The notes: generated by a model from the sequence alone, not told the origin. 57,157 nt of DNA from Lutibacter sp. (GCF_030692605.1 NZ_JAUYUD010000112.1:1-57157), one strand, 5' to 3'. Shown: positions 17,696 through 26,659, numbered from the stretch's first letter. Numbers and translations are program-made.

Positions 17696-18136
17696 ATGAA
17701 AACTAAATTTATTCTTTTTGTTTTAATAATAGGATTAACTTCCTGTGACATTAGTAGTGATTGTGGCGATTGTTTTACTCCACCAAGAGAGTTTAATTTT
17801 GTATTTGTAGATGAAGATTCTTCTCAAGATTTATTTGAAAATGGAACATTTAATGTTAATGATTTAGCTGTTACCAATCTAAAAAATGAAACTACAAATT
17901 TTAAAATAATTAAATATCAGAATCAAACTGTTTTGTCTCTCAATTCAATTGGATGGGTTTTAGAGCCTAGTGTATATACAATTAAATTAAGTCCAGATGT
18001 TTCTGTGATTATTAATGTTGATATGGATAAAATATCGGGTGATTGTTGCACTTATTTTGAAGTTAAAGAGTTTAAAATTTTGAATTATGAATATTCAGAA
18101 TCTACTTCAACAGGAATAATTAAAATTGAAATATAA
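17696..18136 (+). CDS. Cysteine-rich small lipoprotein
   Basis: The start at 17696 gives MKTKFILFVLIIGLTSCDIS, a clear lipoprotein signal. The 19 codons open upstream lie inside repeat R5 and are rejected. The mature part begins SSDCGDCF and has a second CC pair (GDCCTYF), suggesting disulfides. Unknown function. It ends 6 nt before the next lipoprotein, so these two probably share a transcript, unlike the repeat-separated genes before them. Confidence 0.7.
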   Translation: MKTKFILFVLIIGLTSCDISSDCGDCFTPPREFNFVFVDEDSSQDLFENGTFNVNDLAVTNLKNETTNFKIIKYQNQTVLSLNSIGWVLEPSVYTIKLSPDVSVIINVDMDKISGDCCTYFEVKEFKILNYEYSESTSTGIIKIEI

Positions 18137-18142
18137 TTCACT

Positions 18143-18652
18143 ATGAAAAAAATCGGTAGTATTCTTTTACAAATTTTTAGTATAGCTTTAGTTGTTATTT
18201 CTTGTAGTAAAAGTGATAATGTAAATACTTTAAATGCTTCTTTTTCAGATGTTTCGAGTACTGTTTTGAGAATAAATAAAGAAACATTTGACAAGATTAA
18301 TAGCAGTCGTAAAAAAAACATAAGTGAAGGTGACGCATTTAGAATAAACAAAGGTGAAAGAAAAGGAGATATTTTACAATTAAACGTGTCATATAGTGGC
18401 GGATGTAAGCAACATTCTTTTGAAATTATTTGGGATGGATTGGTTTATACAAATAACCCTTGTTATATGAATCTACTCATAATTCATAGAGGGAATAATG
18501 ATACTTGCAAAGCTTTAATTACTGAAACAATTATTGTGAACTTAAAAGAATTGGTGGGTGATATAACTTATAAAGATAAATGTGCTTATACTATTTTCAG
18601 TACCTTTAACTCAAGTGAAACCCCTGATATAGGAATTAAGGGGATAAACTAA
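18143..18652 (+). CDS. Small lipoprotein
   Basis: A 169-residue protein with signal MKKIGSILLQIFSIALVVISCSK and lipidated cysteine at about residue 21. The mature region has a conserved-looking GDILQLNVSYSGGCKQHSFEI segment and three further cysteines. I recognise the general type from other flavobacteria but know no function. It is followed after 34 nt by an ECF sigma factor. Confidence 0.7.
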   Translation: MKKIGSILLQIFSIALVVISCSKSDNVNTLNASFSDVSSTVLRINKETFDKINSSRKKNISEGDAFRINKGERKGDILQLNVSYSGGCKQHSFEIIWDGLVYTNNPCYMNLLIIHRGNNDTCKALITETIIVNLKELVGDITYKDKCAYTIFSTFNSSETPDIGIKGIN

Positions 18653-18686
18653 AAATTTACACTAAGCATCGGCTAATTTAGTTAAT

Positions 18687-19259
18687 TTGGAAGAAGGAAT
18701 AAGTATTGATACCTATATTGAAAAACTCTTAACTGAGTGTAAAAAGGGCAATGAAATGTACCAAGAAAAGCTGTACAAGCATTTTTATGGGTATGCATTA
18801 AGTATTTGCAGATTATATACCTATTCAGACCATGATGCTGTTAGTATTTTAAATGATAGTTTTCTAAAGGCCTTTTCTTCAATACAAAAAAAAGAGTATA
18901 ACAATTCGATACCTTTTAAAAATTGGTTAAGAAGAATTTTAATAAATACCGCTATTGATAATTATAGAAAAAACTCCAAACATAGCAATCATTTAGAAAT
19001 TGAAAAGGCAGAATATTTAGAAACCGATACAGATACTATAAATGATTTAACTGTTGAAGATATTATAAAATTATTAGACTTTCTGCCTGAAACTCATCGA
19101 TTGGTGTTTAATTTATATGAAATCCAGGGTTATAATCACCTTGAAATATCAAGTAAAATTGGTATTAGTGAAAGTGCATCAAGAGTTTTTTTAACAAGAG
19201 CTAAAAAAAAGTTAAGAGTTTTAATTTGCGAAAATTTTAAAGAAATTTATGGAAGATAA
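18687..19259 (+). CDS. ECF-type RNA polymerase sigma factor
   Basis: A 190-residue sigma-70 family protein with region 2 (MYQEKLYKHFYGYALSICR, then DAVSILNDSFLKAFSSIQ, FKNWLRRILINTAIDNYRK) and region 4 (LPETHRLVFNLYEIQGYNHL, EISSKIGISESASRVFLTRA). The start is TTG at 18687; the next ATG would remove the first helix of region 2. It overlaps the next gene by 11 nt, a strong sign of a sigma/partner pair. It probably controls envelope or stress genes, perhaps including the lipoproteins next to it (inference). Confidence 0.9.
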   Translation: MEEGISIDTYIEKLLTECKKGNEMYQEKLYKHFYGYALSICRLYTYSDHDAVSILNDSFLKAFSSIQKKEYNNSIPFKNWLRRILINTAIDNYRKNSKHSNHLEIEKAEYLETDTDTINDLTVEDIIKLLDFLPETHRLVFNLYEIQGYNHLEISSKIGISESASRVFLTRAKKKLRVLICENFKEIYGR

Positions 19260-20616
19260 TTTTGATAAAATATTAAGTAACAAGATTAAGGAAGTGTTTG
19301 AAAAAAGCGTTGTTCCGTACAATCCTGAGCATTGGAAGATGCTTGTTGCAAAAAAGAAAAAGCAACATAGAAAAGTTATTTTTTTCTGGAGATTTGCAGG
19401 AATATTGTTGCTGTTTTTAGTTGCAGGAAGTTTAGGTAAGTTTTTATTTGATAGTTCAGATTCAAAAAATCCAAGTAATCCGAAAGTAATTATTGATGAT
19501 AAAAATAACTTATTGAGAACTGATACTTTAATTGATAATAATACATACATCACTAAAAATAAGACAGATAGTTTAAATACCGATGATTCAAGAGATACAG
19601 TAACTATTTTTAAAAGGTATATATCAAAATCAAACGCACAGCCTAAAATATATATTACGTCAATTGAAAATCATATTCCTGAAAATAGACAAAATAGTAA
19701 AAACAACGATGTGATTATTTTATCAGATTCATTAAAAATTAAAAATGCAATTGCTTCGAATGAATTATTGCAAACAAAAGAAAAATTAAATAATAATAAT
19801 GTTGATTCTGAAAATGTGATATTAAATAACGATGATATAGTTATAAATTCTAACAAAATAAATGAGAAGAATCAAAAACAAATTAAAAAGGAGTTAGTAG
19901 CTTCATTGGAAGAGGAAAGCACAAGCGAAGAGGCTGAGAAAAAATCTATAAAATTGGGTGTTAATTTGTCACCGATTTTGAATTATAATCAAGAAAATGA
20001 AAATTCAACTATTGGATTTGCAGGTGGTGTTTCGGTTGAATTTCCAATTTCCAAAAATTTTGATATTTCTACAGGTGTTTTATATACCAACCAAAAGCTT
20101 AATTTAAATACGTATCCTAGTTATTATGGAGATGCGTTAAGTAATGTTAACCTAACAAATAATTTTAATAACCAATTAGAATCAAAAGACGCAATTATTA
20201 AGGGAATTGAAATTCCTATTGCACTAAAATATAATTTTTCGATAGTTAAAAAGGATGTGTTTATTTCAGCAGGATTTTCATCTACATCCTATTTTAAAGA
20301 AAATATTGAGGCAAACTATATTGTTACTAATAGAACAGAAAACATTTCGCAAGATTCCTTTGGAAACAACATAATTCAATATAATTTAGTTAAAAGCGAT
20401 AAAAAAGTAATAACACCAACGGCATCAAATAATTTTAATTTCGCGAGTATTTTAAATGTTTCGTTTGGCGTTGAATTTCCTATTAAAAAACAATATCAAT
20501 CAATTATTATTGAACCTTATTTTAAATATTCGTTGATTCCTGTTACCCAAGAAAAGGTTGATTTTTCAAGTGCAGGAATTTTTATACGTTACAATTTTAG
20601 CATGAAAAGAAACTAA
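19249..20616 (+). CDS. Membrane-anchored protein with C-terminal outer-membrane beta-barrel domain, sigma-factor partner
   Basis: A 455-residue protein. Cytosolic residues 1-42 (MEDNFDKILSNKIKEVFEKS) come before one TM helix (FFWRFAGILLLFLVAGSLG). A long low-complexity Asn/Lys/Asp-rich linker of about 160 residues follows, then about 220 residues of beta-barrel type (KLGVNLSPILNYNQ, GFAGGVSVEFPISKNFDIST, ending FIRYNFSMKRN). No canonical anti-sigma zinc motif is seen. The overlap with the sigma gene and the short cytosolic head suggest it restrains the sigma factor (inference). If the barrel inserts in the outer membrane, the protein would bridge both membranes. Confidence 0.65.
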   Translation: MEDNFDKILSNKIKEVFEKSVVPYNPEHWKMLVAKKKKQHRKVIFFWRFAGILLLFLVAGSLGKFLFDSSDSKNPSNPKVIIDDKNNLLRTDTLIDNNTYITKNKTDSLNTDDSRDTVTIFKRYISKSNAQPKIYITSIENHIPENRQNSKNNDVIILSDSLKIKNAIASNELLQTKEKLNNNNVDSENVILNNDDIVINSNKINEKNQKQIKKELVASLEEESTSEEAEKKSIKLGVNLSPILNYNQENENSTIGFAGGVSVEFPISKNFDISTGVLYTNQKLNLNTYPSYYGDALSNVNLTNNFNNQLESKDAIIKGIEIPIALKYNFSIVKKDVFISAGFSSTSYFKENIEANYIVTNRTENISQDSFGNNIIQYNLVKSDKKVITPTASNNFNFASILNVSFGVEFPIKKQYQSIIIEPYFKYSLIPVTQEKVDFSSAGIFIRYNFSMKRN

Positions 20617-20628
20617 TTTTTTGTGCAA

Positions 20629-20664
20629 CTGTAGCTATTTACTTGTTTTATACGTATTGATTAT
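20629..20664 (+). repeat. Variant repeat copy at right edge of lipoprotein cluster
   Basis: Same orientation as 15534-15570 and similar to it (TGTAGC, TTTA, CTTG, CGTATTGATT in order). It begins 12 nt after the stop of the barrel protein. The remaining 140 bp to the next gene shows no feature. Confidence 0.5.
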
Positions 20665-20803
20665 AGGTTAATAAATTTAATTACTACAATTGTAAAATCT
20701 CAATGCTTACCACATAAAAAATAGATGGTAGGCAGAGGTTTTACAAATCTAACAAGTAAAATTTTAATTTCTTAAAAATTGCAAAACTTCTAAATTATTA
20801 CCA

Positions 20804-21241
20804 ATGAAAAAAATTGTATTTATTCTTTTATGCAGTATTTTACTCCTAAGCTGTTCAAATAATGATGAAACGGAGTCTGAAGAATATTCTCAAATATGGC
20901 AATTAACAAAAATGACAGGTAGTGTTCCAAACTCTGAAACTACAGGAGGTAATATGGAGTGGCAAGAGTTTTATGTATTGAATTTAGATGGAACTTTTTT
21001 AAAATCACGCGAGCGAAATAATGTATTAATTAACATATCAGGGACTTATACTTATGAAAATATATCAGAAGAAAAATTTATTATGTCTAACTATCAATCG
21101 GAAAGTGCTATTATTGAAAATTGCACATCAGAATTAGAAGAATATTTAATTATTAGAAATAATAAATTTATTGGAACTTCGTCGGCTTGTGATGGTACAG
21201 GATTAGAATATGAGCGGTTAAAAATTTGTGGAACAAAATAA
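20804..21241 (+). CDS. Lipocalin-like lipoprotein
   Basis: A 145-residue protein with signal MKKIVFILLCSILLLSCSNN and lipidated cysteine. The mature part has IWQLTKMTGSVP, WQEFYVLNLDGTFLKSRE and SGTYTYE, the usual layout of small lipocalin-like lipoproteins in Bacteroidota. Function unknown. The insertion sequence starts 50 bp after its stop. Confidence 0.7.
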   Translation: MKKIVFILLCSILLLSCSNNDETESEEYSQIWQLTKMTGSVPNSETTGGNMEWQEFYVLNLDGTFLKSRERNNVLINISGTYTYENISEEKFIMSNYQSESAIIENCTSELEEYLIIRNNKFIGTSSACDGTGLEYERLKICGTK

Positions 21242-21291
21242 AAGTTTATTGCTGTTTTTGTTCCATTTAGCTTTTAATAAGTATAAAAAAA

Positions 21292-23023
21292 GGAAGCCGT
21301 CTCAATATTAAATTTTGAGACGGTTTTTTTATTTCTATTCAATTTCGGATATTTTTTATTTTTATGAATAAGGCAAAAATTGTCCTTAAGAAGCAATTTT
21401 CTTTCTTAAATTGTGTCCTAATGCCATTAAACCAAACTCTAATTCAACTTTTTCTAATCCTTTTAAAGAAAATCGTCTAAAATGGTTATTGTGTTTGAGT
21501 TGAGCAAATACAGGTTCTACATCGGCAGAGCGTTGTTTTCTTTTTTGTATTCCTGTTTCACTTAGCAATAATTCTCTTGTTCTTTGTTTGTGCCTTTCAA
21601 GGTTGTGATTTCTCTCTATGCATCTATTTCCTTTGGCTTTAAAACATTGCCCTCGCAGTGGACAACCCTCGCAGTTTTTGGCTTGGTAGTTTGATACCAT
21701 TTGCTTATATCCTGCTTCTGTAGTTTTTTGGCTTTGATGTGTTTTGTGCATTTTTTGTCCCATTGGGCACACATAATAATCTTCTTGTTGATTATAATAA
21801 AGATTTTCTTTGCTAAATGCCTTGTGCTTTTTTTGGTAATTTTTGTCTTGCTCTTTATCAAAAGTATTGTATTTCACGTAAGCTGTAAGATCTTTCTGTT
21901 CTAGATAATCGTAGTTCTCTTCACTGCCATAACCAGCATCGGCTGTTATTTCTTCTAATTCTTGAAGCGCCTCTTCTCCAAAGGTTTGTTCAAAATTTTC
22001 TAAATGAGGTTTTAAAGTTTTGGTGTCGGTTGGATTTTGGTGGATGGTATAATGAACTATGATTTGATTCTCGGTTGATATTTGAGTATTGTAAGCTGGT
22101 TTGAGCTGCCCGTTCTTCATATGGTCTTCCTTCATACGCATAAAAGTAGCTTCCGTATCGGTTTTGCTATAACTGTTTCTCTCCCCTAAAACAGCTTCTT
22201 GCTCTAGGTATTTTTCTAAATTCTTAACAAAATTATTCTTGATATAACGAAGTTTGGCCTTTGCCTTGGAACTGGCTTTTTCGTTTCCAGAGAGCTTGGC
22301 ATCTATTTTGGCTACTGTTTTCTCGATTACTTCTTTGCTGATTTCCTTAAACTCGGTTGGTTCCGGATTAGTCCCGTCTTCATTACCTATGCTTTGTGCA
22401 TAGTTCCATAATTCCTCTAACTGAGTTAGCATTTTAGCTTTGTTGGTTTTGATGCTTTTGCCCCAAACAAAAGTGTAGCGACCTGCTTGTGCTTCTATTT
22501 TTGTCCCGTCGGTATAGATTTGTTTCAAAGTGATTAAGCCTTCTGAGGCCAACATCAACACCACTTGTTTGAAGATTTCCTTAAAACAGTCTTTAAGTTT
22601 GTTGCTTCTAAATCGATTGATGGTATTGTGATCAACAATAGTCATAGAGGTTAACCACATAAAGTTGATGTTCTCACGAAGTGCAAGTTCTATTTTACGT
22701 GAAGAATACACATTAGTCATATAAGCGTACAGCATCACTTTGAGCAACATCTTTGGATGATAACCTGGATTGCCTTCTTTGCTGTAAGCTTTTAAAAGCG
22801 GCTGAATGTTGAGAGACTCAACAACTTGGTCAACTACTCGAACGGGATGTTTCTCTGGAATTAAATCGTCAAACGAATAAGGTAAAAGTATCGTTTGTTG
22901 TTGGTTGTAATGTCTGAAATTCATAGTTAAGTATCTGTATATCAATGATTAAATATACAAAAAACTAATAAAACTTCCAAATAAAAGTATAAATAAACCG
23001 TCTCTAGTTGTGAGACAGCTTCT
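21292..23023 (-). mobile_element. IS1182-type insertion sequence, complete
   Basis: The ends are inverted repeats: left GGAAGCCGTCTCA (21292-21304), right (read inward) AGAAGCTGTCTCA (23023-23011). Both continue into a subterminal GAGACGGTTT motif, so each end can fold into a hairpin. Outside, TATAAAAAAA stands at 21282-21291 and again at 23024-23033, a candidate 10-bp target duplication. The element is 1,732 bp and holds one intact transposase gene, so it may be active. Exact ends are inferred from symmetry. Confidence 0.75.
21386..22924 (-). CDS. IS1182 family transposase
   Basis: The start at 22924 gives MNFRHYNQQQTILLPYSFDD, the usual N-terminus; 7 more codons upstream are open but unlikely. 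The N-terminal DUF772 domain (FDDLIPEKHPVRVVDQVVES, HPKMLLKVMLYAYMTNVYSS, INRFRSNKLKD) is followed by the DDE nuclease parts (IYTDGTKIEAQAGRYTFVWG, ITADAGYGSEENYDYLE) and a zinc-like CPLRGQCFKAKGNRCIER segment. It is full length (512 residues) without frameshifts. Confidence 0.9.
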   Translation of the reverse strand: MNFRHYNQQQTILLPYSFDDLIPEKHPVRVVDQVVESLNIQPLLKAYSKEGNPGYHPKMLLKVMLYAYMTNVYSSRKIELALRENINFMWLTSMTIVDHNTINRFRSNKLKDCFKEIFKQVVLMLASEGLITLKQIYTDGTKIEAQAGRYTFVWGKSIKTNKAKMLTQLEELWNYAQSIGNEDGTNPEPTEFKEISKEVIEKTVAKIDAKLSGNEKASSKAKAKLRYIKNNFVKNLEKYLEQEAVLGERNSYSKTDTEATFMRMKEDHMKNGQLKPAYNTQISTENQIIVHYTIHQNPTDTKTLKPHLENFEQTFGEEALQELEEITADAGYGSEENYDYLEQKDLTAYVKYNTFDKEQDKNYQKKHKAFSKENLYYNQQEDYYVCPMGQKMHKTHQSQKTTEAGYKQMVSNYQAKNCEGCPLRGQCFKAKGNRCIERNHNLERHKQRTRELLLSETGIQKRKQRSADVEPVFAQLKHNNHFRRFSLKGLEKVELEFGLMALGHNLRKKIAS

Positions 23024-23045
23024 TATAAAAAAAACTAATGATGCG

Positions 23046-23684
23046 TTAATTGGCTATTTCAGAGCCAATATAGCTACTGTTAGAAACTTTACCATCTAGT
23101 GCAACAAACGCCATAAAAAGTTCAACAGTGTCACCTGCATAAGTATTAGGAATAGTCAGAACATCGGTTCCGGCTATTCTATCAGCTCCTGCTAATTGAT
23201 ATGTTGATTCATTTTTTATTGGGTTGTAAACCAATAGCATTGCTCTGTCTGTTGGTTTTGCATTATTCTCTGTGGAATTATCACCCCAACTAAAAGAAAC
23301 CTGTCCGGCTGTTGATAAATCAGCTGTAGGGTTTAAAGCTTTTGATAAAATTCCTTTGCTCAATAGAGCAGAGGAATAATCAACTGAAAAATCAGGAGAT
23401 ACTCCAATTATGGCATTATTTAAAACATAAGACATTGCAGCATTAAACGCTGTTTGTTTAATTGCAAAACTCTTATAACCAACATTGACAAAATCTTTGT
23501 TTGGTTGCAAAAATTCTAAGGTTGCTGTGAACTTGTTTCTTTGGTTCACTTGACCTTCAGTTCTTGGATTCGCTACACTTGTTGGTTTGATCCTAATGTA
23601 ATCAATACCTTTCCAGCTTCCGCCAATAATATTTCCTACTTTACCTGATAAACCTCCAAGGATTCCTTGACCTATTTTACCCAT
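23046..23684 (-). CDS. DUF6266 family protein
   Basis: A 212-residue protein starting MGKIGQGILGGLSGKVGNII, followed by GSWKGIDYIRIKPTSVANPR, which I recognise as the DUF6266 family common in accessory DNA of Bacteroidota. The C-terminal half is beta-rich (VSFSWGDNS, MLLVYNP, VELFMAFVALDGKVSNSSY). No signal peptide. Function unknown. It sits just outside the right end of the insertion sequence. Confidence 0.75.
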   Translation of the reverse strand: MGKIGQGILGGLSGKVGNIIGGSWKGIDYIRIKPTSVANPRTEGQVNQRNKFTATLEFLQPNKDFVNVGYKSFAIKQTAFNAAMSYVLNNAIIGVSPDFSVDYSSALLSKGILSKALNPTADLSTAGQVSFSWGDNSTENNAKPTDRAMLLVYNPIKNESTYQLAGADRIAGTDVLTIPNTYAGDTVELFMAFVALDGKVSNSSYIGSEIAN

Positions 23685-23871
23685 TACTATTATATATTAA
23701 ATTAAATAAAAATTATTTGGATTTGGTACGGCTTTGGCCTGAAGCTTTTCCAATCTTATGTAATATAAGGCAACTATTATGCAAATCTATTGTAATGGAT
23801 TTTGTTTCAGGGTTTTGCATCATTTTGCACTTCAAATAATTTAATGTTTTTTACAGAATCTTTTTTTACTG

Positions 23872-24276
23872 TTAAAATGTCAGTAAAGCAACTTTTAAAT
23901 CAGTTATTAACTTCAATTGCATTTTAATATTCTGCTCAAAAGCATCTATTTTCTTTAATTTTTCAATCTTCTGTTTCCATTGAAGTTGCTCATTATTTTG
24001 CAAAGCATTATAAATTACTTTTTTTGTATCCATTATGCAAATAAATGGAATCACACTTCCTTTTAAATAGTTACTGAAATACCTGCCAATTTTAAGGGAT
24101 AAACACAGGTAAAAAAGTGATTCCCGGACTTCATCGGAATTGGTTATGATCACAAAGCAATTCGGGCAGGGTTCCGGCATTGGTTTGCCGCTGTTCAGGC
24201 CTTTATTCAGAATGAAAAAGTGCGGTTTTGTGTAAGTTCTTCCGATCTGGTGAGTTTTGATTTCAAAAGTTGGCAT
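23872..24276 (-). CDS. DUF6943-like mobile-element protein
   Basis: The start at 24276 gives MPTFEIKTHQIGRTYTKPHF, continuing FILNKGLNSGKPMPEPCPNC, a pattern I associate with the DUF6943 family in Bacteroidota integrative elements. Later conserved-looking parts are YLKGSVIPFI and a helical C-terminus. Function unknown. Twelve further codons are open upstream but are not favoured. Confidence 0.6.
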   Translation of the reverse strand: MPTFEIKTHQIGRTYTKPHFFILNKGLNSGKPMPEPCPNCFVIITNSDEVRESLFYLCLSLKIGRYFSNYLKGSVIPFICIMDTKKVIYNALQNNEQLQWKQKIEKLKKIDAFEQNIKMQLKLITDLKVALLTF

Positions 24277-24550
24277 AGTAACGCAATTAAAATTATGATT
24301 CGCTGCGCTCACAAATCATTTTTAAAAGAAAAAAGAAAAAAAGAAAGTAGTTTACTTGTTGGCGTTGGATGGCTGTCAAGTTTTTTTGAAAAAATACAAC
24401 CCTGCTGAAATGTTTTTTAGGAAGGAAATTAAAATAGGGTGGAGATTTTTTTAAAAACCCGTAGGGCTTGAACTTTATAGCCAAAAGCATCGGATGATGG
24501 TAGCCAAATAATTTTACTTACTTTTTTTATTTTTTTATATGCAATGTTTA

Positions 24551-24853
24551 TTAGTAATTTTTCACATAGCGAGGTCGATGATTTTCTAAATATTCAAGAA
24601 TTTCAAGTTTCTTGTAGTATACACGGCTGCCGATTTTGTAAGGAATTAATTTGCCTTTTCTAGACCAATTCCAAAGGGTAGAGGAATCAACTTTTAAAAA
24701 GTCAATTGTTTCTTCCCGAGACAATAAAGTATCATCATTTTTTGTTGCATATTCTTTTAGATACACTTCAATTTTTGACAATAGTTTATCAGCTACTGCA
24801 TCGGCTAATTCATCGATAGTAAATTCTTGTATTTGAATTGTTTTAGTAATCAT
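24551..24853 (-). CDS. Helix-turn-helix (excisionase-like) DNA-binding protein
   Basis: With the start at 24853 (MITKTIQIQEFTIDELADAV) the protein is 100 residues. The C-terminal 50 (LLSREETIDFLKVDSSTLWN, GKLIPYKIGSRVYYKK) form a MerR/excisionase-like HTH_17 domain, and the N-terminal part is a coiled helix. Such proteins are standard in Bacteroidota integrative elements, controlling excision or transfer. It lies next to the structured gene-free region. Confidence 0.75.
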   Translation of the reverse strand: MITKTIQIQEFTIDELADAVADKLLSKIEVYLKEYATKNDDTLLSREETIDFLKVDSSTLWNWSRKGKLIPYKIGSRVYYKKLEILEYLENHRPRYVKNY

Positions 24854-24886
24854 AATCAATGGTTTAGAGTTTATACTAAAATACAA

Positions 24887-25660
24887 AAATTCGCTTATTT
24901 AATTCTAAACATAGCGCAGCTAAAAATGAGGAGCATTTTAGCGAGCCGCCAGCGAAGTTGAGCGAGGGTGGTGTGGGTTGAGCACGTTGCCAACGGCATA
25001 AGTGCGTCCCACGCCTACGTGGTACACGCAAGGGTGGCGGTGTTTTTGAGGCGACGGATAGGCAAGGGCAATTTATGAAGTGAAGCGTGACGAGTGGTGT
25101 GTGCTCCGCTTTGGTTGTTGGATTGTGATATTAGCGGTTGGTTAATTGGATAGAAAATTATTGTTTGAATTACAATTTGCGGAGCGCCATAACGAGGAAC
25201 AATGAACGGAATACTTTGCTCTTGTGAGCGTTTGCAATATGTGATAATCCGTTGTGAAATTTGAAGTTAATCGGTTGGTTGGTAACTAAAAATTAATGGT
25301 TTGTTGAGATTGAATAATTACTTGCAACGGTTATTTCATATGCAAAATGGGGCTTTCAAAAACTGTGACACCCTTTTTTAGCCCGAGCGAGCAGCAGGCG
25401 AGCCAAATTATGAAACAGCGGTTGTACCCAAATAAAAGCCTTGCGCAGCAAAACCTTAAAGGGTTTGGGTACAAAAGTAGCTGTGCGTGAGAAATGCGTG
25501 TAATGTGTGAAGTAAAATAAACAAATAGCACTAAACGAGGATGTGTCACCGCAGTAGTGCTATTTGTGGTATATGCAAGGGTTGGTTACCGGGATTAGGG
25601 TTTTAATAAATAACTAACTTTACAAGCCACTTTTACTTTTACATTAAATGCCCTTGCAGA
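24887..25660. other. Gene-free region with long inverted repeats (oriT-like)
   Basis: About 750 bp with no convincing gene and visibly higher G+C than its surroundings. It holds several stem-loops: CCACG-CCTA-CGTGG near 25008-25021; TTGTACCCAAA (25422-25432) with TTTGGGTACAA (25464-25474); ACAAATAGCACTA (25521-25533) with TAGTGCTATTTGT (25555-25567); and TGCAAGGG (25573-25580) with CCCTTGCA (25651-25658). Dense perfect inverted repeats in a mobile element suggest a transfer or replication origin. No relaxase gene is in the window, so this is inference. Confidence 0.5.
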
Positions 25661-25937
25661 TATATTTTATGGAACAAAATGAAGCGGATTGCGAACACCT
25701 TATAACCAAATCGTTCAAAAAATGCCTACGAATGGAATTACCGTATTCATTAACTCCATCTAAATCAAATGAATTGAGAGAAATAGCAGTCATTATATTT
25801 TCTGTTAAGTTTACAGGTAATATAACTTCATCTCGAAATGGCCGCTGATTTACAAAATTAAGTGCTAAAAAGCTAAAGTAAAAGTTATTTCTAATTCTTT
25901 CAATTGACCCATTAAATTCATTTAAAATTGTAGTCAT
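25644..25937 (-). CDS. Short hypothetical protein, possibly a truncated remnant
   Basis: A 97-codon frame (MTTILNEFNGSIERIRNNFY, FSFLALNFVNQRPFRDEVIL) with sensible composition for most of its length. The last dozen codons run into the CCCTTGCA inverted-repeat arm at 25651-25658 and look non-native (SFCSIKYICKGI). I do not recognise the family. It may be the 5' part of a longer gene cut when the element formed. Confidence 0.35.
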   Translation of the reverse strand: MTTILNEFNGSIERIRNNFYFSFLALNFVNQRPFRDEVILPVNLTENIMTAISLNSFDLDGVNEYGNSIRRHFLNDLVIRCSQSASFCSIKYICKGI

Positions 25938-26055
25938 AGTTTTCTTTTGAGATTATTTGCAAACTTGTTTTAAAAGAATAAAAGGCACTCTTTCAATTCT
26001 TGCTTTTTTTATGTGCTTTTCATTCTTAAAAATGATGATTATTAAATACTTGAGA

Positions 26056-26643
26056 TTAATTATGCAAACCATACGGAATTACTTTAAGTAACGTTAATTT
26101 ATGGTCTTCAATTTTATAAATATAACTTTGGCCTTCAGTAGCAGTTCCCTCAGGTTCCGTTAATAGTTGTTTTGTTTTTTTATTTAACTGAGATATTCTG
26201 ATACTATCCCATTCTACTTGATGTTGGAATTGATTTTTGAAGGAGTTATATAAGTAGTATTGGTAATAACAGGATTTGCCACATTCACTTCTTATGGAAA
26301 AGTCTAAAAAACCATCCATATTAAAATCATAGAGGTACAAATAAATTGTACCCAATGCTGTTTCATCCTCTATATTATTTATTGTTTGTAAAAGTCTGTT
26401 TTTATAGTATATTTTTAACTCACCAATACCACCATAATTATAACCTAAGTTTTCGGAATAACTTAATTTACCATCCCATTTAACATTAAATGTTAGGTTT
26501 TGAAACTTAAGCACTTCGGTTTTGGTAATTGTAAAAAACGGAACTGTTTTGTGCGGATATACGAACCAATTTGCACCCGTAAATCCTTGGGAATATACAA
26601 CTGTGCTGATAAAAAATATTAAGAGTAATTGTGCTTTTTTCAT
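26056..26643 (-). CDS. Secreted XAC2610-like protein
   Basis: A 195-residue protein with signal peptide MKKAQLLLIFFISTVVYSQG. The segment YLYDFNMDGFLDFSIRSECG, followed by KSCYYQYYLYN, is typical of the XAC2610/FG-GAP-like small repeat proteins, with an acidic DFNMDGFLD calcium-type loop. It is exported. It starts 16 nt after the helicase stop and is the last gene of the minus-strand run. Its role in the island is unclear; it may be a passenger. Confidence 0.6.
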   Translation of the reverse strand: MKKAQLLLIFFISTVVYSQGFTGANWFVYPHKTVPFFTITKTEVLKFQNLTFNVKWDGKLSYSENLGYNYGGIGELKIYYKNRLLQTINNIEDETALGTIYLYLYDFNMDGFLDFSIRSECGKSCYYQYYLYNSFKNQFQHQVEWDSIRISQLNKKTKQLLTEPEGTATEGQSYIYKIEDHKLTLLKVIPYGLHN

Positions 26644-26659
26644 AAGTTTATTTTGAATT

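Noticed and set aside
24485-24500. Possible second copy of the mnmE-end attachment core (GCATCGGA at about 24487)
   Set aside because: Only 8 bp are shared with the mnmE end; too short to call an att site. No longer copy was found by eye.
25331-25549. 72-codon minus-strand frame inside the gene-free region
   Set aside because: It overlaps the long inverted repeats and has no recognisable domain or good start context.
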